From Bacteroidota bacterium (GTDB taxonomy: Bacteria; Bacteroidota; Bacteroidia; Chitinophagales; Saprospiraceae): DNA of 64,000 bases. Under the pieces are notes generated by a model that ran no database searches, was not told the origin of the DNA, and saw only the letters and a list, made by a program, of their open reading frames with translations. Below, in pieces: positions 33,473-42,498 of the stretch (the first letter of the stretch is position 1; each line of letters starts with the position of its first letter). The stretch is from NCBI GenBank assembly GCA_020160935.1, contig JAIUPL010000001.1, positions 1-64,000 on the forward strand. The letters are read 5' to 3'. Made by a program: the position numbers and the translations under genes.

Positions 33473-34435
33473 ATGGCTTCTTATGGTATTCTGCCCCGAT
33501 CTACCTTTGATCCACACAAAAACAACTGCCTCTTGCTCACCTCTCGCCGTTCCCTGCTTTTTGGCGTACTCATTCTCGCCGTTGCCAATATCTGTTTTTC
33601 AGCCAAGGCTGTGATCATCAAACTCATGTACCGATATGAGGTATCTACCCAGTCGGTGATTGCGTTGCGTATGTTGTTTTCTCTGCCCGTTTATGTAGCC
33701 GTGGCCTGGTACTTGCACCGACGTACCAACAACGTGCAACTCACCCGGAACGAATGGATGGCCATCAGCGGGCTGGGCATTTTGAGTTACTATATTTCCA
33801 GTATGCTCGATTTCTGGGGATTGAAATATGTGACAGCGGGCGTGGAGCGACTGATTTTGTACACTTACCCGACTATCGTGTTGCTGTTGTCGGCTGTGCT
33901 GTTCAAAAAAACCGTCACGAGGGTGCAGTATGCTGCATTATTGCTCACTTATGCCGGCGTAGTACTGGCGTTTGTAGCCGAAAAAGGCTTGGGCGACCAG
34001 CGCAACCTCTTGCTGGGAGGCGCGCTCATTTTTGCTTGCGCTATTACTTATTCATTTTATGTAGTGTACACAGGTGAATACGTGCACAAGGTGGGGTCGG
34101 CAAAATTTACCTGTTATGCTGTGATGGCAGCCACCGTTCCAGCCCTGATTCAATCTTACCTGCACGATGGCATGGATTTATTTCATTTTCCGCGACAGGT
34201 GTATATTTTATCTGGATGGATTTCCATTGTATCAACCGTGTTACCTACATTTCTGGTGGTAGAGGGCATTCGCATCGTTGGCGCCAACAATTCCGGCATT
34301 ATAGGACTAATCGGGCCGGTAGCGACGATTGTGCTTGGATATGTATTCCTGGGCGAACCCATAACGCCCTTGCAGGTACTGGGAACGGGAGTGGTGTTGG
34401 TAGGGGTGTTAAAAGTCCTGAGTCCTGAGTCCTAA
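33473..34435 (+). CDS. EamA/DMT-family transporter
   Basis: 320 residues with about ten membrane helices in two EamA repeats (first about 25-160, second about 175-310). Typical segments are SAKAVIIKLMYRYEVSTQSVIALRM, LTYAGVVLAFVAEKG and PVATIVLGYVFLGEPITPLQVLGTGVVLVGV. Such carriers export small metabolites or nucleotide sugars; the substrate is not clear. It ends in KVLSPES, encoded by the repeat element, exactly as murF does. Divergent from the esterase gene. Confidence 0.88.
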   Translation: MASYGILPRSTFDPHKNNCLLLTSRRSLLFGVLILAVANICFSAKAVIIKLMYRYEVSTQSVIALRMLFSLPVYVAVAWYLHRRTNNVQLTRNEWMAISGLGILSYYISSMLDFWGLKYVTAGVERLILYTYPTIVLLLSAVLFKKTVTRVQYAALLLTYAGVVLAFVAEKGLGDQRNLLLGGALIFACAITYSFYVVYTGEYVHKVGSAKFTCYAVMAATVPALIQSYLHDGMDLFHFPRQVYILSGWISIVSTVLPTFLVVEGIRIVGANNSGIIGLIGPVATIVLGYVFLGEPITPLQVLGTGVVLVGVLKVLSPES

Positions 34436-34554
34436 GTCCTGAGTCCGTAGAGTACACCTTAATACTCCAGGCATTCCATATAATTAATGCTAGTGTATAA
34501 AGATGTACTCTACGGACTCAGGACTTAGGACTCAGGACTCAGGACTCAGGACTT
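34411..34554. repeat. Heptamer-armed inverted repeat at two convergent gene ends
   Basis: The left arm (34411-34457) has AGTCCTG units then GTAGAGTACAC; the right arm (34503-34554) has the inverse with seven GGACTCA-type heptamers. The DMT gene stops at TAA 34433-34435 and the cytochrome gene (minus strand) at TGA 34546-34548, both inside heptamers. The loop is longer and AT-rich (34458-34502). Confidence 0.92.
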
Positions 34555-37539
34555 TCTTAAAGTCATCAAATACTCCACCAAATCCGCCAGTTCCTGGTCT
34601 TTCATCACCACATGAAAACCGGCGGGCATCATGGATTCGGGCAGTTGTTTTCGGCTGTTTATGTCGGCCTGACGAATGGTTTGCAGTGTGCCGCCCGGCA
34701 TTTTCAGCACCAGTTCCGTTTCTGTCCGGCTGGCGATGAGGCCGGTTATTTTATCGCCGTTTTTCATGTTAAATTCCCAGCCTTCGTAGCCAAAACTGAT
34801 ACCGGCGCTGGGATGCAAAATAGCCAGGTACTGGCCTTCTCGCGGCAGTTTCGAGCCAATTTCGCTGAGTTTCGGGCCATAGTCCGTGCCTTTGCCGTTC
34901 ACCTGGTGGCAGTTGGCGCAGTATTGCTCGAAAAGCGGCGCGCCTTTGGCGGCATCACCATGCAGAGCCATCAAATCAGACATGGCAGGCATTTTTTTTG
35001 CAGCACCGGGGTCGGCGCTACCGAGGTAGGAAGCCGCTTCGAGGCGGATATTCATACGCCAGGCGCCACTCACACCCTGTACGGCTGCCGGGATAAAACG
35101 AGGCTCAATTTTATGGGATTTCAACAATTCCAGCACACGTTCTTCGCCATTCCAACTGTTGCCGATCCATTCTGTGGCCTGGCGGCGCAGGGCGGCATCG
35201 CGTTTCCGGTCGAATGCAACCGATTCGAGGATAGCAAGATGCTCTTTTCCACCCGACCAGCGCAGGGCATTCAGCAGCGTGAGGGTTTCTGATTCGGGGC
35301 GTTTTTTGCGGACGGCCTGGCGGTACATGAGGACGCCAGCCTGATTTTTCAACAAAACATCCGCCGCACGCCGGGCTTTCTCCCCTTTCATTACCATTTG
35401 AAACAGTCGGTCGTTTTCTTCCGGCAGTTGATAGCGGTCGGCAAATTCCAGGTAGGCATCCCCTTGAAGTCCTGCCATGATGCGCGCGAGCGCGGCTTTG
35501 GCATCGGGTGTTTTTTTCACTAATTCCACGTCGAGGTGTCGCAGGGCGAGCGTAGCCAGGGCTGTATCGGCTGTGTTTTCCCGCAAAATCTTGAGCAACA
35601 CGGGCGATGCATGCGCCGGCTGTTGAAAATCGAATGCGCGGAAATACCGCAGGCGTTGTTCGAGCGGCACGGATTTATCGGTAGCCAGTTCGCCCAGCAG
35701 CGGGCAGGCCGAAGCGCAGCGGGCGCGCCATATGATGTCTTTGCCTGCCTGTGTCTGTATGTTGCCGCCGGCTTTTTGCCAGGCGGCGAGGCAGGCTTCC
35801 CACTGCCCGTCGGCGCCAATACCGAGTGCTTCGAGGTACCAGCGGTCGTTGTCTGGGTATTTTTGCGCCAGTTTTGCCCAAAGAGTGGGCACATGCGGCG
35901 ATTTCTCATGGTGGAGCGCCAGGGCTATCTCGCGAAGGATTTGCGGGTTGGGGCGAGTCGCCAAGTCATACAGCGGTGCGGACGACATATTGCCCTGCCG
36001 GGCCGCGCGAATGGCAATGATGTTGATATTGGCATCGCGGTCGTGGGCAGCAGCCTTGAAATAGGCCTGCGGGTTGTCGCTTTTCAGCAGGAGCCAAAGG
36101 GCACGGGCACGGAGGTAAGGCGCTGCGTCGGAGCGGAACAGTTTATCGAGCGCCGGAATAGCCGATTCCCCCATTCCTTTCAGCGCATTCCAGGCTTTCC
36201 AGCGCACCGATAGGTTGGCATTTTGAAGGGCTTCCACAGCGCCATCGGGCGTGGAAAAATCAAATTTCGGTACGCTGTACCTGGCCGCATCGGGCGGGGC
36301 TACGCGAAATACCCTGCCTCGATTCTGGTCGCCAGCCTGGTGACCACCCACGCCGGGGTCGTACCAGTCGGCGATAAAAAGCGAGCCGTCGGGCGCCACG
36401 CATACATCGCTGGGCCGAAACCACTGATCCACTTCGCTGTGTACAATATTGGAAATCATGGCTTTATAGCCTGCGCCATCGGGCTGCACGAGGTAGGCGC
36501 GCACCACATTCGGTCCGGCGTCGGCGTGAATCGGATGCCCGCGGTAGCGCAGGGGCAGCAATGCGCCTTCGTATACCAGCATGCCGCAGGGCGAGCCGGC
36601 GCCGGTTTGCAGCAGGTTGGGCACCACGCCGGGGTCGTTGAGGTGCCAGTGGCGGCGCGGGATTTCGGGCTCCATATTGGTGCGACTTGCCTGCCAGCCT
36701 GCGCCCGTCATTTCATCGGTGTAGCCGTAGTTGCCGTATTCCATCACGTAGTTGATGCGCACGCCCTTGTTGCCGTCGTCGTCGTTGTCCGACTGCCAGA
36801 GGGTGCCGTAACTGTCGGAGGCGACTTCGTAGTTGTTGCGGAAATTGTGTCCGAGCACCTCGAAATGGGTAAAATCCGGGTCGCAGCGGAATACCATACC
36901 CTGGCGGTAGTTTTTCGGGTCGATTTCCTTGCCATCGGTATCGCGGATGGTTTGTCCGTTTTTGTCCTGGAGCATTTCGCCGGCATTGCCGAAATTGAAA
37001 TACAACTTGCCATCGGGCCCGAACACCACTGCATGCAGCCCGTGGTCGTGTTGGTGGCCACCCACGCCTTGTAGTACAATTTCCTTTTTATCGGCCTTGT
37101 CGTCGCCATTTTCGTCGGTGAATAGCCATAGATAGGGGCTTTGCGACACCAGGGCCTGGTTTCCCATGACCCAGATGCCAAGCGGTGATTCTATTTCCGG
37201 CCCCTGGTAAAACACGGTGCTTTTATCGGCTTTGGCATCGCCGTCGGTGTCCTCGAGAATCAGGATGCGGTCGCCCTCCTTTTTGACCGGATTGCCGTTG
37301 ATGTCGGGCCGGTAGTTGTAGGCTTCGCAAAGCCAGATGCGTCCGCGGTCGTCGATGTCCATGTTGGTAGGGTTGGTCATCATGGGCTCCGACGCGAAAA
37401 GTTGGGCTTGGAGGCCTTCGGCGACAATGAGGTTTTTGACGGCATTTTCGGATTTGCGGAGTTCGTCTTCGGGGTTGCCGGAGGGCAGGATTGTGAAACC
37501 CAGGAGAAGCGCCGAGAGCAGGAGGACTGTTTTATTCAT
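34546..37539 (-). CDS. PVC-type membrane-bound dehydrogenase with cytochrome c domain
   Basis: 997 residues. Signal peptide (MNKTVLLLSALLLGFTILPS), then a beta-propeller sugar-dehydrogenase-like domain (about 35-420; LQAQLFASEPMMTNPTNMDIDDRGRIWLCEAYNYR, FIADWYDPGVGGH), a HEAT-repeat region (about 430-840) and a C-terminal cytochrome c domain with a heme motif CANCH near 875 and Met ligand candidates around 965. Such multi-domain proteins are common in Planctomycetes and Bacteroidota and are thought to oxidise sugars or polyols, passing electrons to a carrier. Alone in its direction. Its last two codons (KS) lie in a repeat element. Confidence 0.85.
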   Translation of the reverse strand: MNKTVLLLSALLLGFTILPSGNPEDELRKSENAVKNLIVAEGLQAQLFASEPMMTNPTNMDIDDRGRIWLCEAYNYRPDINGNPVKKEGDRILILEDTDGDAKADKSTVFYQGPEIESPLGIWVMGNQALVSQSPYLWLFTDENGDDKADKKEIVLQGVGGHQHDHGLHAVVFGPDGKLYFNFGNAGEMLQDKNGQTIRDTDGKEIDPKNYRQGMVFRCDPDFTHFEVLGHNFRNNYEVASDSYGTLWQSDNDDDGNKGVRINYVMEYGNYGYTDEMTGAGWQASRTNMEPEIPRRHWHLNDPGVVPNLLQTGAGSPCGMLVYEGALLPLRYRGHPIHADAGPNVVRAYLVQPDGAGYKAMISNIVHSEVDQWFRPSDVCVAPDGSLFIADWYDPGVGGHQAGDQNRGRVFRVAPPDAARYSVPKFDFSTPDGAVEALQNANLSVRWKAWNALKGMGESAIPALDKLFRSDAAPYLRARALWLLLKSDNPQAYFKAAAHDRDANINIIAIRAARQGNMSSAPLYDLATRPNPQILREIALALHHEKSPHVPTLWAKLAQKYPDNDRWYLEALGIGADGQWEACLAAWQKAGGNIQTQAGKDIIWRARCASACPLLGELATDKSVPLEQRLRYFRAFDFQQPAHASPVLLKILRENTADTALATLALRHLDVELVKKTPDAKAALARIMAGLQGDAYLEFADRYQLPEENDRLFQMVMKGEKARRAADVLLKNQAGVLMYRQAVRKKRPESETLTLLNALRWSGGKEHLAILESVAFDRKRDAALRRQATEWIGNSWNGEERVLELLKSHKIEPRFIPAAVQGVSGAWRMNIRLEAASYLGSADPGAAKKMPAMSDLMALHGDAAKGAPLFEQYCANCHQVNGKGTDYGPKLSEIGSKLPREGQYLAILHPSAGISFGYEGWEFNMKNGDKITGLIASRTETELVLKMPGGTLQTIRQADINSRKQLPESMMPAGFHVVMKDQELADLVEYLMTLRKS

Positions 37540-37557
37540 GGGTGTGCGCGGTGTGAG

Positions 37558-39348
37558 TTACTCTTCTTCGTACAATTCTGCCCGCATATTGTCGATCAGC
37601 AATTCCTGCGGGCTGCCGGGGTTCCAGACGTACAAATCGACACTGTGAAATGTTTTTTTCGGCAGTTTGACATCAATGTAGAGGTTCTTCTGGTCGCCGT
37701 TGTTCAGGAAGCGATGCATGCGGATGGAGTAGCCTTTCACATTTTTGGTACCATCCTTGAACATGACGCAGAGTTGAGGCATGCGCCAGTTTTCCCATTC
37801 TTTCAGGGAGCATTTGAAGTCGGCGCTCAAACGAAGCCAGGTGGCGGCTCCGGGTTCAAGCGGGACGCTGGCAATTTGGGTGTATTCTTTTCCGGCACCG
37901 ACGAACTCGCAGGGAGTGCCGTTGAATTGTTTTCCTGCCTTGAGCAGGGTAGTATCGGCATCAAAATTGTCGAAAAATATTTCTTTGACCTCCTTGCGGT
38001 TTCCAGTGTATATGTATCGGGTGTCGTACAGTTTGACTGTTTCTTCAGGCACCTTAAAACGCCCCAACACTGCCCAAAAGTAAGGGCGGGTCATATTGTA
38101 AGGGTCTACCAGTCCGCCCCGGTGCATTTGATGGGTGTACCAGAGGTTGTAATAGGCAAATGCTGCTAAAACCACATAAAAAAGGGTTTTTTTAATTTTG
38201 CTGCCCTCGACAGCAGCAATAAACGCAGCAAGCGGGAATGACAACACTGCATAACTCTGCACCATTGCCCGGCCGCCGTACCACCAGATATCCCAGGCGG
38301 TTACGATGTAGGTATTGATTAGAATAAAGAGAAAAAGCGCCCAAAAGTTGATTTTCATCCTGTACAAGGAGATCAACCCCAGCAAGGCAAACAACATTAC
38401 TGGCGTGTACACCAGCCAGCCCGTGCGGGCGCTGAACATGTAATAGTAGACGTGGGGTTTGAGCCAACTGAACGACTGCTCGCCATAACTGTACACCAGC
38501 CAATGACCTGAAACGTATTTCCAGTAACACAATTGAATGCTGCCGATCAGGGCAGTGATCACCATGGCCGTTGTATACATGGCGGCATGATGGCGAATAA
38601 ATCGAAGACGCTCCCGAATGGCATCACGCCGCAACGAAGGCATGCCCCAGAACAAAGGAATCAGCACCGAAATGAAATCGGTCGGCCGCGTCAGCGCACA
38701 AATACCCACCACAGCACCGATTCCGGCTGCTTTCCCAAGGCCGGGTTGTCGATAAAACCGATCGCTGAGGTACAAGAGTATGGCATACCAGGTAAACAAC
38801 CAGTTGTGCGTTTGCGGCATGTCGATGGCCGCGAAATTGAGGTAGTTGGTAGCAAAAACAAGACACAACAGCACGATGCTTACGACCCGGTCGCTGAAAT
38901 ATTGTAGCAGTACTTTTCGCAAAAAAAACAGTCCGATCAGGCACATCAACAAGCCGCCGATGTGAATCGCCAATTGGTACGGTGTTGAAAAACCATCAGG
39001 TGCGTAGCCCAAAGGCGCTGCTACTGCATGCGCCACAGCAAAAAAAGGCAGGTATTGCAAGGCAAGTCCGCTGGAATATTTCAGTACCATATTGCCATTG
39101 GGCAGCGGCAATGCCTGCTGGAAATCGGGTGTACACTGGTATTTTTTTAAAATATCCTGGCTGAACTCCAGGTGCTTCACATCCTTGTAAATGAACACCG
39201 CCGGCAGGTACCAGTAGTAGCCCGACACATCCCAACTCAGGGTGGATTCTGTGCCTGCATTTTTCCATTTCGGGTAATAGAAGAAGGAGATGGCAGCAAT
39301 AAATAGCCATATAAATGCGGCAACTGTAGCGGATGACACCTTTATCAT
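37558..39348 (-). CDS. GT-C-like polytopic membrane protein with C-terminal beta domain
   Basis: 596 residues from ATG 39348 (MIKVSSATVAAFIWLFIAA). About ten or eleven helices, ArnT/PMT style; the first loop has WDVSGYYWYLPA, where an acidic residue could be catalytic. The last 150 residues are soluble and beta-rich, probably exported. It sits at the head of a cluster of similar proteins, 1 bp after the stop of the next gene upstream on the same strand, which points to one operon. The acceptor (lipid, glycan or protein) is unknown. Confidence 0.72.
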   Translation of the reverse strand: MIKVSSATVAAFIWLFIAAISFFYYPKWKNAGTESTLSWDVSGYYWYLPAVFIYKDVKHLEFSQDILKKYQCTPDFQQALPLPNGNMVLKYSSGLALQYLPFFAVAHAVAAPLGYAPDGFSTPYQLAIHIGGLLMCLIGLFFLRKVLLQYFSDRVVSIVLLCLVFATNYLNFAAIDMPQTHNWLFTWYAILLYLSDRFYRQPGLGKAAGIGAVVGICALTRPTDFISVLIPLFWGMPSLRRDAIRERLRFIRHHAAMYTTAMVITALIGSIQLCYWKYVSGHWLVYSYGEQSFSWLKPHVYYYMFSARTGWLVYTPVMLFALLGLISLYRMKINFWALFLFILINTYIVTAWDIWWYGGRAMVQSYAVLSFPLAAFIAAVEGSKIKKTLFYVVLAAFAYYNLWYTHQMHRGGLVDPYNMTRPYFWAVLGRFKVPEETVKLYDTRYIYTGNRKEVKEIFFDNFDADTTLLKAGKQFNGTPCEFVGAGKEYTQIASVPLEPGAATWLRLSADFKCSLKEWENWRMPQLCVMFKDGTKNVKGYSIRMHRFLNNGDQKNLYIDVKLPKKTFHSVDLYVWNPGSPQELLIDNMRAELYEEE

Positions 39349-39349
39349 A

Positions 39350-40813
39350 TTATTTTTTTTTCTTACGCAGCAAAACCCTGTCACTTTTTGGTATTTCCAA
39401 CGCAATATCATAGGATGAGCGTAACTGCTCCATGTCATCCCTCGAACTGGTATAATAGAACTCGTAATTTTCAGTGGCTACACGATCAGGGTGCCAGGGG
39501 TCGAGGCGAACAATTCGATTATACCCCCTGGGATCAAGATTTACATGAAATAAAAATGAATTTTGCAAAATACCTTTAGCATCAAAGGTGAATGGTTCCG
39601 GGTGATTTTCTGCCTGTTGTATTTGGTGAATGTAATTCAGAACTGTGTACGTATTCTGGTCGTGCCACCATTCCATCGCTTCATACCGGTTGGCTGAAAC
39701 AGCAGTATTCACGATCGAGATGATGCTCAACGGGATAATCAATCCCCAGGCTGTATGGCCAAGGTATTCTCTTCGCCATGCAGCGGCTATGCCCAAAGAC
39801 AATGCAAAAAGAGGCCAATACAATAATGCCAATCGAGGTTGCAAGTAAGGCGTATGTGTTATTTCTACTTGAGCAATATTGGCCAGGAGAATTACAGGCA
39901 ATAAAACTGCTATCAGAAAACGAACATCTTCAAATGCGGCAGAGCCTTTACTTTCCCATTTTTTCAGGCATATGTACCCCATTCCCAAACAAAATGCAGC
40001 CGCAAACATTGCCAGAAAGTGAGCAGCACTATGACCAAATAATGGATTGCGATGTATAGCGGCTTCCATCGACAACTCGGACGACCCAAACAGTGTGTCA
40101 AGTCGATTCCAGTTTGTTATTTCAGAGTGCCCGCTCAAACGTTTGAGCGGGATAGCAAGCAATATCAACCATACCAGAAAAACGGGTACTGCATATTTAA
40201 CTTTCGACCATAAAACGCCCCAGGCGGGGTTTTCGCGCCATACCCAAAAAAACACAAGTGCGGAAAACGGGCCGAAAAACAAAACCAGCGTAAAATTCGA
40301 ATACGCAGCAAGCCCGGCAAAGGCAATACTACCCAACAGTGTTTGAGCAGATTTTTTTTCAGCATATTTCGTAGCAAACCACAAAGAAGTCATCAGGCAA
40401 CCCAGGCCTAAAGAATAACCACGTGCCAATGAAAAAAAATCGAGCAGATACGGCTGTCCGAGTAACATCAGATAGGAAAAAACACGTGTCCAGTCATTGT
40501 TCGTAATTTTCCGACAAATAGACAGTCCAGCCAGTGCATAGGCAAATGCGCCGATTAATGCAGGCAATCGTACAATAAATGGATGGTAACCAAAAAGGCT
40601 GGTCAACAGTTTTATCAATAGAGTATTCAGAAGATGGTTGTTGGGATTGGCGTCGCTTTGCAGGAAAAGAATATCCATCACATGCCGAGGTACATGGGTA
40701 ATGATGGTAGAACTTTCATCTACTGTGATAGGTATGTTCCACGCCCGGATGATTATATATACAAAAAAAGCAAATGCCATACTCCCCATGGCAATATTCG
40801 AATTCCGATTCAT
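39350..40813 (-). CDS. GT-C/GT39-like polytopic membrane protein
   Basis: 487 residues from ATG 40813 (MNRNSNIAMGSMAF); another ATG at 40846 and a GTG at 40882 are also in frame. About ten helices. The first loop has NIPITVDESSTIITHV with a DE pair, and NPNNHLLNTLLIKLL corresponds to the (D/N)xNHPP-type region of GT39 enzymes. The C-terminal 100 residues are soluble. Divergent from the next gene; its stop and the start of the 37558-39348 gene almost touch. Confidence 0.72.
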   Translation of the reverse strand: MNRNSNIAMGSMAFAFFVYIIIRAWNIPITVDESSTIITHVPRHVMDILFLQSDANPNNHLLNTLLIKLLTSLFGYHPFIVRLPALIGAFAYALAGLSICRKITNNDWTRVFSYLMLLGQPYLLDFFSLARGYSLGLGCLMTSLWFATKYAEKKSAQTLLGSIAFAGLAAYSNFTLVLFFGPFSALVFFWVWRENPAWGVLWSKVKYAVPVFLVWLILLAIPLKRLSGHSEITNWNRLDTLFGSSELSMEAAIHRNPLFGHSAAHFLAMFAAAFCLGMGYICLKKWESKGSAAFEDVRFLIAVLLPVILLANIAQVEITHTPYLQPRLALLYWPLFALSLGIAAAWRREYLGHTAWGLIIPLSIISIVNTAVSANRYEAMEWWHDQNTYTVLNYIHQIQQAENHPEPFTFDAKGILQNSFLFHVNLDPRGYNRIVRLDPWHPDRVATENYEFYYTSSRDDMEQLRSSYDIALEIPKSDRVLLRKKKK

Positions 40814-40934
40814 CCTGCGAATATCTCTATATTTGCCAATTATCATGGGAAAAATTAGCAATCTGACAAGAATAATCAGCACTCATCTGCTTAATTCCTA
40901 AAAAGACTCTGGGAAGGCAACAATTGGCTTATTT

Positions 40935-42458
40935 ATGGGCAATTTCATTTTTGCACTGGCTTTCATAACCACTATCCTTAGTATCAGGGCATATGTCAAA
41001 AATGACAGGAAGGCAGTGTGGATTCTGGTCATCGGCGTATTCTTGTTGCGTTTAGCAGTTGCCATGATGGATCCCTTCCTCCACGACTGGGATGAAAAAT
41101 TTCATGCCCTCGTAGCCAAAAACATGATGACCTACCCGTTTCAACCCATGTTGCGGGTACATCCGGTGCTGGCATACGATTACACCGCCTGGTGCTGCAA
41201 CCATATCTGGCTTCATAAACAACCCTTGTTTATGTGGCAAATGGCGATGTCGATGCAAATTTTCGGAGTCAACGAGGTGGCCATTCGCATTCCCAGCGCC
41301 CTGTTGAGTGCCGCTATGGTATGGTGTATTTATCGAATTGCACTGATCTGGACGGGACAGTTCAACACGGCTTACCTCGCGGCACTCCTGAGTGGTTTCT
41401 CCTGGTTTCAGATTGAACTGGTGTCGGGCGCATTGAGCCTCGACCACAACGACATCGTATTTACGGCGTATGTGACAGGCAGCATTTGGGCGTTTTTCGA
41501 ATACAGCCAAACCTCGTCTAAGCGATGGGCAATAGCCATCGGTCTTTTGGTGGGTTGTGCCATTTTGGTAAAATGGCTGACTGCGCTGCTGGTATTCGGA
41601 GGCTGGGGCTTGTGGTTGCTGTTGCAAAAAGTAAAGCGAGCCAACAGGAAAAACTGGCGCCATATGCTGTTGGCGGCCGGTGTCGCTACTGTCATTGCCT
41701 TGCCCTGGCAGCTGTATATTTTGTGGACTTTTCCGAAAGAAAGCGCCTACGAATACGGCTACAACATGCAACATATCACCGAAAAACTGGGCGCATTTGT
41801 GGATGAAGACTGGACGTTTTACTTTCGTCAGTGGCGCTGGCAATATGGCAACTGGTTGCTGCCGTTTATGGGCCTGGGTTTGTTGCAACTGATCGGGCGT
41901 TCCCGCATAAAAAGCCCGCTCACTATTCCAATACTGGCTATGGCGGCTGTGGTGTATGCCTTCTTTTCATTTGTGGTGCAAACCCGAATGCCGGCTTTTG
42001 TGTACATCATTTGTGCCGTGCCACTCAGTATTACAGCCTTGGGCGCCAATCGGATTTTACAGTTCCTGGACCGGCTTTCGCTGGGCAAACGCTGGCTGCA
42101 TGTGCCGCTGATCTTGGTTCTGGGTGTGTACGCCTTGCGCCCCCAAGAAATTCTGGCCAGCCGAAACCCGGCCGACCCTGAACGGCAAGCCAAAATTGAT
42201 AACACAAACATTTTCAAGAACTTCCATCAACTACCTGAGGATTATCTGGTGTTCAACTGCAAAAGTTACGAAGACATCGACATGCGGTTTTACACTCCCT
42301 ACAATGCGCATAGTTGGTGCCCCTCGGCGAAAGACCTGGATTCCTTGCTGGCTTTGGGGTACAAGATTGCCGTTTTTCAGGCGCACAGAGGCAAAAAACT
42401 TCCCGACTATATGGAAAACCATCCGGGCGTGCTGTTCATACCTCAAGAATTCAAATAA
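40935..42458 (+). CDS. ArnT/PMT-family (GT39/GT83) glycosyltransferase
   Basis: 507 residues with about twelve helices. The first loop contains the catalytic acidic site (DPFLHDWDEKFHALVAKNM, DxDE type) and the motif KQPLFMWQMAMSMQIFGVNEVAIRIPSAL typical of ArnT/PMT proteins. It probably transfers a polyprenyl-phosphate-linked sugar to lipid A or a surface glycan. Followed by another such gene in the same direction after 40 bp. Confidence 0.85.
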   Translation: MGNFIFALAFITTILSIRAYVKNDRKAVWILVIGVFLLRLAVAMMDPFLHDWDEKFHALVAKNMMTYPFQPMLRVHPVLAYDYTAWCCNHIWLHKQPLFMWQMAMSMQIFGVNEVAIRIPSALLSAAMVWCIYRIALIWTGQFNTAYLAALLSGFSWFQIELVSGALSLDHNDIVFTAYVTGSIWAFFEYSQTSSKRWAIAIGLLVGCAILVKWLTALLVFGGWGLWLLLQKVKRANRKNWRHMLLAAGVATVIALPWQLYILWTFPKESAYEYGYNMQHITEKLGAFVDEDWTFYFRQWRWQYGNWLLPFMGLGLLQLIGRSRIKSPLTIPILAMAAVVYAFFSFVVQTRMPAFVYIICAVPLSITALGANRILQFLDRLSLGKRWLHVPLILVLGVYALRPQEILASRNPADPERQAKIDNTNIFKNFHQLPEDYLVFNCKSYEDIDMRFYTPYNAHSWCPSAKDLDSLLALGYKIAVFQAHRGKKLPDYMENHPGVLFIPQEFK

Positions 42459-42498
42459 AAGATTCAGTAAATTACATGCCTTCTGTTTCCTTTGCTAA

